The notes beneath the pieces are model-generated. The model made no database searches, was not told the DNA's origin, and was given only the letters and a program-made list of their open reading frames with translations. Shown here piece after piece: positions 13,124 to 24,800 of a stretch of 64,000 nucleotides of DNA. Both the position numbers and the translations under genes were made by a program. The DNA is from Turritopsis dohrnii. Its lineage: Eukaryota; Cnidaria; Hydrozoa; Anthoathecata; Oceaniidae. The stretch lies in contig BQMF02000017.1 of assembly GCA_027922465.2 (NCBI GenBank), positions 682,001-746,000 on the forward strand. The letters run 5' to 3'. Every line of letters begins with the position of its first letter. Positions within the stretch are counted from its first letter, which is position 1.

Positions 13124-13777
13124 CTGGGTAAGGGGTAAGTTAGAAATTAGTATCAAAAGTTGAAATGATTGTCAAATGGAGTGTGTAGCTCTCTGCCTAG
13201 TAGTGGCTTCGGCCTTGTAGGGAGCAATCATATATAAAAAAGAAAAAAAAGTTCTATATAAAACCACAAAGAAATGAGGAAAGTTTTTTTTCAGTATTAG
13301 TCTAGTAGTATTGATGTCAGTATTTTTATCATAGAGAACCATTGCATTGCATTCCAAACCAAACGGGATGTTTTGGGACAAATGTCTAGAAAACCATGAG
13401 TAATATCCAATGTCATTTTGGTACACAACATGAATTTTTCTGCACTGGAGACCATGAAGCAATCCTATCCTATCCTGAACTAACTTTAATAGCTTAAAAT
13501 ACTGAATATGCATAAGAAAACAGTCAATAAATTATATTATCACTTGTCATAATCAGATGCTTCTTGGAAAAAAGTACAAGCAAGATGAAACACTTCACAT
13601 TAAGAAAAAAGCAATTCCAAAAGGTATTGACATTTGAGAGCTACTTTTATCATGAAATAAGAATCTACCCCTGATAGATACTACTGTAATTATGGACTAG
13701 GAAACATCTATGTACAGGGCTGCCAGCAGAAATCAAATTTCCATTCCAAGGTCTTCCAAGGCCATTTTTTAGTAATT
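13124..13777. other. Interval upstream of the unknown exon, no further exon found
   Basis: A minus-strand open frame (13172-13513) holds phrases that look mildly protein-like, but I could not fit it to splice sites continuing into the exon at 13123. Confidence 0.3.
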
Positions 13778-13849
13778 CAGGGTCTAATCTAGAAAGGCAG
13801 GGCAGCGTCCGGCGAAAGGGAAAAGGGAAAAGGGTGGGTTAAACCTGAG

Positions 13850-13881
<32 letters not shown>

Positions 13882-13925
13882 TTATAAAAATATAGAAGTG
13901 CTTTTCACATAAACGATATAGTAGA
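13778..13925. mobile_element. Decayed copy of CAGGG-type MITE with an expanded poly-C tract
   Basis: CAGGGTCTAATCTAGAAAGG begins at 13778. The copy follows the reverse complement of the complete element at 17581-17775 through GGCAGGGCA and GTGGGTTAAACCTG. The complete copy continues with GACCCCTCTATA; here that point has grown to a run of 31 C (13851-13881). The opposite terminus is not identifiable. Confidence 0.6.
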
Positions 13926-16900
13926 TGCTAATGCATATTTAACATCTTTTATCAATCTCTATCAACCCTGTATTCAATAGGATGCCTAAAAATCACGAAA
14001 ACTATTGTAAAAATAGTTTCCCTCTGTCAGCAGAAAAATTAAAAAATGCAATTACAGCTTCCTACTAGCATGCAGCTTGAGGTAAGCAATCTGTTAAACT
14101 TTGAATCTTAAATCTTGCTAGGACATTATGAAATAATTAAAACATTTCTCCTTGACAAACAAAAATGAGATTACATTGCCATAATGCTCCTGTTCTAGGT
14201 TCAAAATGATGTCATTGAAGTCTTTCAAAATTTTCAACTTATCTTTCAGTGTTTGTCAGAAGAATGCAGCTTTTTAGCAGTCAGTGTAAAATCTTTGTTT
14301 TTGTTACCAGCAAGGGTTTCGTGTGAACTCTTTTACTCATTTTATTTTCATTCAAATGATAAGAAGATGCTTATTATTATTATTACCTAACCGACATGAA
14401 ACAGAATACCCTCAGACACTACTGAAAAAAGTAGGTACCACCAGAATTTTCGGAAATTGTTAAACTTATTAGGACAATACAATGCTTCACAGAAGAAACA
14501 TTTGATTGTGAGTTTATCCATGTATAAATTATTACAGTAACTTGTATACTAAAAGGAGTATAAAAAGAAGTATATAACTGAAAGCAATTTCCAGAAAAAT
14601 CACAAATGAGAAAATTCCCCAAATTTTTAAGGTCATTGAATGACTTTTCAAAGTTCCTCAAGGTCACTTTTTTAAATTCAAGTCTTTTCAAGGTCCACTG
14701 ACAACCCTGATGTAAATCTTTTGGAAATCGTTGGAAATTTGACCAGAATTTTGAAAAATTGCAAATTCTCAAGAAATTTCACGGGAACTCATTTTCGCAG
14801 ATTAAAATGATCTTCAATTCGCAGGAAATTTCAAGGTAAATCAAACTTTTCGCAGGAACTAATTTTCACTGAAATGATGAAAAACCGTGAAAACCAAGAA
14901 AAAACTGTGAAAACCAGGATAAACTAATCCCTGTAAAAATTAATTCCCTTAAGGTAGGATAACTGGATAATATTAGTGATGATGTAATTAAAAAATTTAG
15001 GTCTAAAAGTTTTTTAAAGCTTGGCTGTTACAAAATTAAAATCTTCCATCAAAAATATTTCGTTAATGATTGGTTGTTGAGAATGATTCCATTCATATTG
15101 TGGATCAATTTTACAAGATACAATCTCTATAAGACTATGTACTAAAAATGGAATGTATACTTTTGTTATTTATATGCATATTCTACTAATACAAATCTTT
15201 TTTCTAGTCTTTTTCACTGTACCATATTAAAAAAATGCAAGCACACCATATCAAGCTAGTATCCAAGGTAAAAGTTTTTACAGTTTGTTTGGGAAAGTGA
15301 AGACAAATATCATGGAATGGTGAACAGTAAAAAAACACATAAAATTGTTGTATCACGAAAATTAATCCACACAAAATTTTTACAAGAGCGTAATACTCAA
15401 TCCGGTTGTTTTTTTAATGTCTTTCTTTTTTTGTTCAGTAGACTAAGAAATGACAAAATGGTGTATGACATAGGCTAAATCAATATTTTCCCTAAAAAAG
15501 GTGTTTTATACACCACTAATTAAATCTAATTTAATCTAAAATTATGCCATTTTCTTCTGTTTTTTCTTTTGTGAAGGCACTGTTTGGCATCATTCAAGAA
15601 ACATTTTTCTTATGTCAATGGATTTAGGCCGTTTTTTTCTTGGTTGCTATTACACAATGGATTACTGACACTATTCATTTTAGTTTAAAAGAACTGTCAA
15701 ACTTAGATTCAATGATTCAATGCTGGAGGTGAGCATATAAACGTTGAAGGCTACCGAAAAGGAGACAATGAAGATAGTGAGAGGGATGACAATAACAACA
15801 GAGACGAATGAGAATGCCTAGAAAGATTAGCATTCCATTTGTTTAGCAATTTTGATGATGAAGAAGATTTGTAATTAGTTGCATACTTATAAAAAAGTTA
15901 TAGAAGCTTCATTTCATGAGTAATTTTTATTTGAAGAGTCAATTTTTTTTCACTCATAATCCTTTTAAACCGTGAAAATAAATTCACACAAAATTTTTTG
16001 AAATACTACTCGCGAAAATTAATCTATGCCAAAAGTGGCGATTAGCGAAAATTAATCTCGCGAAAATTAATATCGATTAAAGCATATCAAAGTATATAAG
16101 TGAAATTGCTGATGTCTGTTACTAAAACAATCTTACTTCAATGTTCAAATTACCCACCAATTTAGGAATAAAAAAAGCAACGACTTTTAATATTATTATA
16201 ATAATAAATAATAGATCAGCGAGGTGACTTCGATCAGTAAAAATAAACTGTTTAAAATCTGAAATTAAAGTGCGTTTTTCACATTTTTAAGATTTTCATT
16301 TAGATTCTTATTGTAAAATATCATCAGAATCGTCTTCAAGCGTAACAATCAATTTCTTCCGAAATTAACGACAAAAAACATCAAAATTTTCATCGCTCAC
16401 ATTGGTCATCGCTCTATTGTCGTATTCAAGATTTAGACTGGACATTTTTTGAACATACGTGAAGTATAGAGGCTGAATGTAAAGAAAATTATAATATGTA
16501 ATGTCTGAAAGAAATTCAGTTCTTCACCGTTATATTCTGTTTTTCTTTTCCTTATTCCTTTATCTATAATATCGAAAAAACCGCATGTTTTAGATTGCTA
16601 TAAGTTACATGTTCGCAAGAACTTCGTGAAAAGTCGTTGTATCTCATGGGAGATTTAATGACATACCGAAGAAATTTTAATAAGCGTGCTCTTTCCCCAT
16701 GACAATAGATCTCAAAAATTTTGCTTAAGATACAGTGAAATTTCAATGCTAATCACATGGTTGTGTGAAATTTGATTGACGTCGTCAATGGCGTTATTTT
16801 GAAATTTCCTGCTGTTTTGTAATTTCCCGCTGATAATTTGTAATTTCCGGTGTTTTCTTTTTTCAACATTCGAATAGCCGATCGCACATGAAATTGACAA

Positions 16901-17580
16901 CTTTCGAATGTTTTGATTTACGCTCTCATTCTTTCGTTGAGAGTTTGTGTTTATTTTGATTTTAAAAAATGGAGAGTCGATTTCACCTTGGGTCCTTGTC
17001 ACCATGTGATTAACCAGTAATCACATGTTTAGTTACATTACTAGTACTAATTTCATTTCGTATTCACATATGTGAACGTCGTAAATATTTTTTGTTTTAC
17101 TAACATTCGCTGAACTTTTACGGTCAACATTTGGCGCGGATGACAAATGATGGTCTGTTAATATTATAATAATGGTGCTTTAAAAACATTGTCAAATATA
17201 ATTATAAGTAATTTGGCACTCCTTATAAGCTGATCAAAGTCACCCCATAATTGATATTGTTGTTTTCCTAGAAAGATCAGGTTTGAGAGGGGTCAATTGC
17301 AACTATAGTACTGTTCGCGTGAAACTTTACATGTACATGAGATGTACAACTTCATATAACATCTCATGTTTACCCAAAGAATGTTATGTGTCCATTCTTA
17401 TCACACGAAGTTAAATATTTTTTATTGTTATACCAACTGCGTGTTTTAATAATCAAACTCATGTGCATTCTTTTGTTCGATCACGAAATATGCATGTGAT
17501 AATTTTCATGTACATGTAAAGTTTCATCTGAACGGTTATTGATTCCCCAGGGTATACCCATGTTTGTGAGTTCCATCCAT
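13926..17580. other. Long gene-poor AT-rich interval
   Basis: No exon, RNA gene or clear repeat boundary is seen. Short stretches recur in degenerate form, for example ATTTCC-rich text near 16800 and repeated CGCGAAAATTAAT near 15980-16070. Confidence 0.45.
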
Positions 17581-17780
17581 CAGGGTCTAATTTATAAGCC
17601 AAAAGAGCGGACGCTGCCCTTCTACGTATTTTATAAAAACTTCAAAAATCACTCTTGTATAGAGGGGTCACAGGTTTAACCCACCGAAATAAAGCTCAGG
17701 TTGTCCTTTGGATGTTCATAATGTGCCTTTTTCCCTCCCACCGAATGATGCCCTGCCTTTCTAGATTAGGCCCTGTCCAT
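17576..17780. mobile_element. 195-bp CAGGG-type MITE (hAT-like)
   Basis: Termini CAGGGTCTAAT (17581) and ATTAGGCCCTG (ending 17775) form an inverted repeat with one mismatch. The flanks carry the direct repeat TCCAT at 17576-17580 and 17776-17780. CAGGG ends are typical of hAT elements. A 5-bp duplication is shorter than the usual 8 but is seen again for the element at 55621. Confidence 0.75.
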
Positions 17781-19502
17781 ATCATTTCGGATGCAGGAAT
17801 CCCTTAAAAGAAATTATTAAAAATAAGAACACAAATAAAACAAGTTAAGTTAGAAAGAGTCTATGTCTCAACTATGAAAGTATAATGACTAAAAGTCTCA
17901 GATACTGATACTGACACATTTTCTAAATTGACCCTTAGAATTAAACAAGGTGTAATGGTTGCAATTCATTCAAAAATAATTTTGGTAGAAGCACTTACTC
18001 CCCCACACTGAACAACGTTTTAAGTGCGAATCCAAACAAAGAAAGACTGAAGTATACTATTCAAACTTTGTCGTGACAATCAAGCAAATTCCAAATTTTA
18101 CGTGCTTTTTTATTCAATCATTGTCATGTATACAACTCACAAGATTATTCTTCATGCATTGTTATATTGTTAATAATATTAACAATAAAAATCTTTATTA
18201 TTATAATGATAAACCTTCAATCAAGATCTACCCTATCATTACACTGAAAACATAAAGAAATAAGAACATCTGTGTCATATTTACAATCTTCTAGAATATT
18301 AACCATAATAGTATTTAATTTACTTGGCAGCTGGCTAATGGCCAGAGACATATGAAAAGAAAGCAACTTTTCCTGCCTCCCCCTCTGTCTGTCCGTGTGT
18401 TGCACCGAGTGCAAGCAGAAATCGAACTGTTGCTCGATGAACCAATTTTTTATTCGCATCCCCCAGAAATTCATCAACTCTCTTCCCCCCCGCAAACTTT
18501 TACTATTACTATTCTTTTTTACAAAAAAATATATAGCGCTCAAATTATCAAACGAAATTTCGATGTAAGATTGTTCAAAGAAAAAATAATTTGTGCGAAT
18601 AAAAAGAAATTTTCGAATTATCGGGATCAGGCATTGGTTCAACTTTATAGGACTTCGATTTTCCAACTGGAAGGTAGGAGATCATGATCACAGATATCAT
18701 CTATATAAATAAATAAATAAACAAATAAATAAACAAATAAGTAAATCTCACGCTTTTGGTCTTAAAATATGAAAGTGAGAGATGAAAAGGTTATGTAATA
18801 GGTAAACCATTCACAATTCAAATTATGTGAAGGGTTTATAAAAATTCTCCTCCGCTTCATCAATGACGCACATGCATGTCATCGCTTCAACGTGTTAAAC
18901 GCTTGAGCAACTTTACTTACTTTACTTACTCGCATAAAAAAAGTTTATTCTCAGCAGCGAACGAATTTAAAAAAATTAGATGAAAATGAAAGCGATGAAC
19001 TTTCATTACACTCACTCACAACAAGAAGCAAGAAGGACTTAGTTGATTGGGGACAGAGATAATTTTCATTTAAGGTGTGAAAAGTCACATGCTTTTCAGG
19101 GTGAATTGGACTAAATCAATCCGAGATAACAAAATTTGAAAGTAAGATCACATGTGAACAATATGGAGGGAAAATGCTTTGTTTGAACGCTGAAAGGAAT
19201 TCGAAAATCATTTTAATTTTATGTTTTCCCGTGAAGCAGTATTTTTTGTGTGTATTCAGTTGACTACAAGAGATTGGTTTTGTACACTGTAGAATTTTTC
19301 AGATTAGCGGACGGTTGGTGCAAAAATGTTTGTCCGCTAATTAGAAAGTTTATTATTTTAGGGCCAATTTTCGTTTTTTTAGTCGAAATCCGCGCTTTTT
19401 TATTTTTGGGGCGGAGGAGAAGGAGGAGCCGCCGAATATTAAAGATTAGAATGACACAGTATAGAATAAACAGTAAAATGTTATGGTAATTGTAAAATTT
19501 GT
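17781..19502. other. Gene-poor interval with an AAAT microsatellite
   Basis: Contains an (AAAT/AAAC)n tract at 18706-18746. A plus-strand frame at 18352-18687 is open for 111 codons but has biased composition and no domain I can name. Confidence 0.45.
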
Positions 19503-20323
19503 AACTAAACTAAAAACATCACAATTTCATTTTTTTTTTGCCCTATTTGGGAGGACAGCATTAAAAATGACGAAAGTCAGTTTTTGAATTTTCAAAAAAT
19601 CATCTTTCGTTCTTGAGATATTGCCGTTTAAAGGTTTTTTCCAAAACATGATCTCCATGGCAACGTGACATCACAACGTTCAAGAAGATATTGCTGACAC
19701 ACACAGGTATGTGAATAACTAAGAATGTTTTAATGATACATAGTTAGAACATAGAATGTAGAGTGGTAAATAACTGCAGTTGTGAAAACACCAAAGAAAT
19801 TTATTGCCAGTCTTACCCCGACTCGGTTCCAGCTCTCTGTTAATTTTTGCTGACAAAGCTATAGATCAGCAGCCAACACTATTACTATGGTGAATTTCAC
19901 TTTAACTTACGTCCAGTGAAAACTGTCCCATTTTCTAAAATGTTACTTCCCTTACCGGGAGTAGATCTCCATTTGTAGTTTTGTCAGCAAAAAACAGAAA
20001 ACAGAAAAGATCTGGAGACAAGCCAGGGTAACCATGACAACATTCTTTTAGTGACCTGATACCTGTAGGTGTTTGTCACTATACATACAAAATTTAAGCA
20101 TTGTATCACTAATATTTCTTGAGTTATTTACATTTGTATGTTAGCAATTTCTTCTTGAACATTGTGATGTCACGTTGCCATGGAGATCAAGTTTTGAGGA
20201 AATACTTTAAATGGAAATATCTCGGGAACGAAAAAAGATTTTTTGAAAATTCAAAAGCCGACTTTCATCATTTTCTAAATTCTTCCAAATGATTTTCATT
20301 TTTTGAGTTTAGTTCCCCTTTAA
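19503..20323. mobile_element. Foldback element with about 200-bp inverted arms, TTAA at one end
   Basis: Left arm (19503 to about 19720) and right arm (about 20100-20319) are inverted copies, diverged to perhaps 80-85 percent by eye. Shared blocks include TTTTTGAATTTTCAAAAAAT (left; inverted on the right) and CCATGGCAACGTGACATCAC. The right end reads GAGTTTAGTTCCCCT then TTAA (20320-20323). The left end has lost the outer bases. The spacer is about 370 bp and non-coding. TTAA targets are used by the piggyBac and Kolobok superfamilies; assignment between them is not possible here. Confidence 0.65.
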
Positions 20324-20757
20324 GACATTCGAAAACGAGCTTTGTATCGATTTCATTTTCCAAACTTCGGATCATCTCAGTAGTCGTCGGTTTCAAAATG
20401 ATCACAGATGAAATGTTTGGCATTGATATCATCCCCATCCATCATCGAAAAAAATTTTGATATTCACAACACTATTTTGCAAGAGACTATCATGCATATG
20501 ATGAATGTCTGGAATCCGTGTTAATCGGAGAATGAGATGCAGCCGATAACCGAAAAATGTAGAAAATCAAAATCATAAGGATGAATTCTATGGAAAAAGA
20601 TGCTGCTGTTGGACATACCCTAAAAACATCGTCAATAATGTTCCTCTCTTTACCATTATACTTTAATCCAAGCTGAAGCTATTGGGAAAAGGATAAACTG
20701 TGGAGGAGGATGATATGATGGACTTGAAATTCCCGTAAAATATCATTTTAAGGGACC

Positions 20758-20939
20758 TACCTTATTGGTATGAAATTTGGCGCGTACTAAATTTTGACGC
20801 ACCCTACTTTCCTCGCGATTTCGCGCGTACTAATTTTGGCGCACATATCATTTGCGCGTAATAATGGTATAAAATTTTTAGAATTTTGCGCAAAAAAGCG
20901 CTAAAATTTATACGCGCCAAATTTTATACCAATAAGATA
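20758..20939. mobile_element. 178-bp TA-flanked MITE
   Basis: Inverted ends CCTTATTGGTATGAAATTTG (20760 on) and the complement ending ACCAATAAGA (20937) match over about 27 bases with two or three differences. TA flanks are at 20758-20759 and 20938-20939. The interior is rich in GCGC and GCGCGTA motifs, unusual in this AT-rich region. The first six bases CCTTAT are shared with the element at 2494. Confidence 0.72.
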
Positions 20940-21897
20940 CTACAAAAGCAATCATTGAACTGGTTGATAAAGAAGATCGAGAAAGCTGAGAAAGAACTTT
21001 GTAATAATGTTGATGAAAATGCTTGAAATAATATAGTAAAAATAGCACACAAAAATGTATGCTTTCATCAAATCAATAAAAATCTTTAAAGATTTTCTCA
21101 CGGTTTCCGCAAATTAGAAAGGAAGAATCTCAAAAAAGACCATCGGTGAAAAAAATTCTGTCCATAGTTGCCTGTGCGCTATTATTTAGGAAGTGAGAGT
21201 TTGATCAGAATTCGGGCTTTAATGAAGTTTGTCCGTTAATTAGAGGTGTATGTCAATTGAACTGTCGTCCACGTAAAATTTCATGGTGGTGATCTGATAT
21301 TGAAAAAACTTTGGTCGGACGTGGCTCGGCGTAATTCATCATTTCTACAGTTTTGATGGATTTTCCTGATATTTCTTTATGCAATAAACAACTTGAGATC
21401 AAGTGTGTGTGTGTGATTGTAAATCAAAGTTTAAATGTTATTGATTGATATTTTAATATTTTTTGTTAAATTGTCAAATCTCAATTACAGATAGAAACCA
21501 GTCCTTAACTCTTCTTCTTCAGATTAACTAAAGGACATATTGGATTAAAAGGAAATTTATGCAGCTGTGTAGAAAGAGCACAGCTACGCATAAAATAATG
21601 GAGGTAAATAACAAATATTTTTTTTCATTTATTATTAAGCGTCAGTTGAAGTGGTCTGTGTAAATGAGAGTTCTTCCCCATAAGTTCAGGCCATATCATA
21701 TAATTACAAATCATTACGAGTTTGTCTCAAAGCAATGGAAAACTTTCAAGAAAAAATGAATGTGTCCTGACAAAAGATTAAAAGTGTGTGCACCTTAAGC
21801 TATTTTTGGAAGACATGTACCACAAAAGTACTGCATTTCGTCTTTGTGGTCTCAGCAGCAATATACTAGTTTGATGTTTGACGTAAAACTATACTAA
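20940..21897. other. Upstream region of the diacylglycerol kinase gene
   Basis: No exon recognised. A short GT repeat lies near 21402-21415. The promoter or a non-coding first exon of the kinase gene may be here, but I see no diagnostic motif. Confidence 0.35.
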
Positions 21898-24800
21898 ATG
21901 GCTGCTGGAATATGGGAGCGTTTGCCTCCTGATGAATTCAAACAGTTACAGGAATACACTAAATGTAAGTTTTCTCCGTTTCTCATTTGGTGTATTTCTC
22001 CTTTCTCGCAGGAAGCACATAATTAATGTGTTTGTTGTTTGACGTCACTTTTGTAAAGCTCTAACACTGGCTGTGCCTTTTTGCTGAAAAATATTCAGAA
22101 CATCAGAATACAAAATCAAACTGCAGAGTAGCCTGTGATAGTTACCTTGCCCCCAAAATAGTATGGCAAACATATTGAATCATTATAAAACAGCAGTACA
22201 TAGTTGGGGAGTGATTCTGCTGCAAAAAGATTTTTAGAATGGTTTATTCCATGGTTTTACTAAGTCAAATGCACACAGTTTTCATCAAACATAATTATCC
22301 CAGAGATTAATCGTTCTTTAGATTTAGATTCAAGTAAGCATTTATTATCATTTTAGCTGGACGAATACTTCTTTTCCTATAACACCTTCAAAATTTTATA
22401 GACCTCTAATCCGCCATTGTTTTGGTTTTAGTTATTTTATGTTCCATAATGCAAAGCCAGCTAATTCTGAATTGCCATCAATTTCAGAATATTGCTTTAC
22501 TGATTATTCGAATTTTGTTGAAGGACAGAGGCTAAAAATGCAATTTCTATTTGTTATGATTTATTCTGAAAGGTAATAACTTTCTTAATTATTTCTTCCT
22601 AGTGTATTATTACAGAGTATTTTGAGTTACAAAGATTTTCCAGCTTTAGGTTTAACTCTGTTGATTTAATACCAGGACATGTTCCCTATTGTTCTGAAAA
22701 GTTGTTTTTTATTAATTTATAAACTTGAATATTTTGCTTTGAAGAAGGGAACTTTTTGAAGCTCTTTTTTTTAGCCTGCACCTATTGTATCAAGACAACT
22801 TTAAAAGTTTTCGTGAAGGAACTTGTTATAATTTGATAATTTTTTTTACCAACTACCTCTTCAAGCTAGAACATTGAACAGGATAAAAAGCCAACCACTT
22901 TTAAAATTCAGGAGTTATTAATCAGGATACCTTGTCCCTTTTCACCCAAATCACCTGATTCAACTCAAGCATGTTAAGCACCCTTTTGTATATACCTGGG
23001 TAAAAGTTTAAAATTTTGTTTTGAAAAATCATTCCGTTTTGTATCATTTTTAGAGAATTAAGCAATGAAAGAAATCAACTTTGACGTCTAACATCCTGCT
23101 CTTGGGTGTAATGTATATATCAAAGAAATGTTCTTTAAAATGCGAAATTGATGTTTGACATAGTACATGATAAATAATACTTCTTTTAAATTTTGAGAGT
23201 TTTCACTATTGGCAAGTTACTTGGACAGTTCTACATGCTATTGTGAAACTCATATTTTCAAAATTTTAGTAAACTCATAAATCTTTTCATTTTGAAAGGA
23301 TGTGTTATAAGAGATAATATTTCTTCATATTATTGTATTTCATGAAAATGTACAATTGATGTCAAATCTCTGACTCTAAATGAATTTCGAAAAGACACAA
23401 AATGGATGAATTAGTCTTGATGCTTGAATTTATTGTAGCTTTGATCGCCAGTTATCATATATCCACTTTGTTTTTGTCTTAAGAATCTTTGAAATTACTT
23501 TTCTTTATAAAAGTAATGGTAACTTCAATATCACTCAAACTCATAATTAATCTCAAGCCATGACCCTATAATAACAATATATCACCATCTAATTTCTTTA
23601 TAACAACCCTGGTGTTTCATACAATAAAATAGTGCTATGTAGGGCTATTTCTACATAGTTACAAAATATGAAATAAAATTATTTTCTATTGTCATTGTTT
23701 TACAATACACTTTTGTCCCTATCATCTGACCTTATACATAGAAACATCCCCACAAAAAAGAGGGAAAAAGTAGGCAAAGATCATTTTATTCCAGCTCTGC
23801 TTTTTATAAAGAGTAATAAGAACCTGTTATAATGATGAGCAGAAATCCATGTTATGATCATAAAAAGAACTCTGCTGATTTAACTGTTCATAAGCTGTTG
23901 ATATTTTGTAAAGATGTGCAATATGGATTCAGTTTTTTTTTCCTTTAATTTTGTGGGCTGTGACAACTTTCATATCTCATCCCAGGGATTTTTGGATTGG
24001 CATTTATCGGTCTCGGATTTTGAGGTGAGGGCATCCCTAATTAGGGGGGAGGGGGGGGGGGGGGGGGGGGCATGAAATTTCTGGGGGGTTTTCACAATAA
24101 ATTTTTCAGTAGTATTGTAATTTGAAATTTCCATTGCATTGATCTGCAATCGAATGTGATGTTTTTGAGGAAATATCTTGAGAACCAGTAATGATAACTG
24201 ACGTTTTTTGGGGTTCATGATACAGGTGATGGCATGATGAAAATTTGGGGCCGAAATATTTTTGGGTGGTGCAGCTATGACGTCAACAGAATCTTTGATT
24301 GGTGATATCTCTCTAATGGTTGGTTGTAGCAAAACGATCCCATAGATTTTTTTGATCAGTTTTTTGAGCTCTACAACATGGGTACACTTCGCTTCCAATT
24401 CCGAAATTAAAATTTTTGTCATGGGGTTCACACAGGAATGCAGAATTTGGCACATTGTTTTCGAAATTAATAGCAGTATAAAACTTTTTGTTAAATACGA
24501 AATAATTGACTCGGTAGATATAGTTAGTTCTTCTCCAATGACAACGAGAATTTAGTGCTGTGTTAATTGGTGTACATTTGATGAATCTAGCATCCGCATT
24601 GAAAAACTTTAGGTAGATTGTTCAGGAAATTTCTGTTGTATCTTTATAGAACAAACTTATATAGCTCATGACCTTTAAGATACTATTGTGTCATATCACC
24701 TGTACTTATGATTTTTGTAGATTCAAAACGCAGATTAAAAGATGTTCTTACAGAATTTCGAGAAGGACTTTACAAAGATTATACAACTGAGAAGGTGTGT

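Noticed and set aside
13172..13513. Minus-strand frame with protein-like phrases, possible upstream exon of the gene ending at 12963
   Set aside because: No donor with the needed phase leading to the acceptor at 13123 was found, so it is not included in a gene model.
18352..18687. Plus-strand frame of 111 codons
   Set aside because: Translation has no family signature and no splice context, and an overlapping antisense frame is equally long; probably chance.
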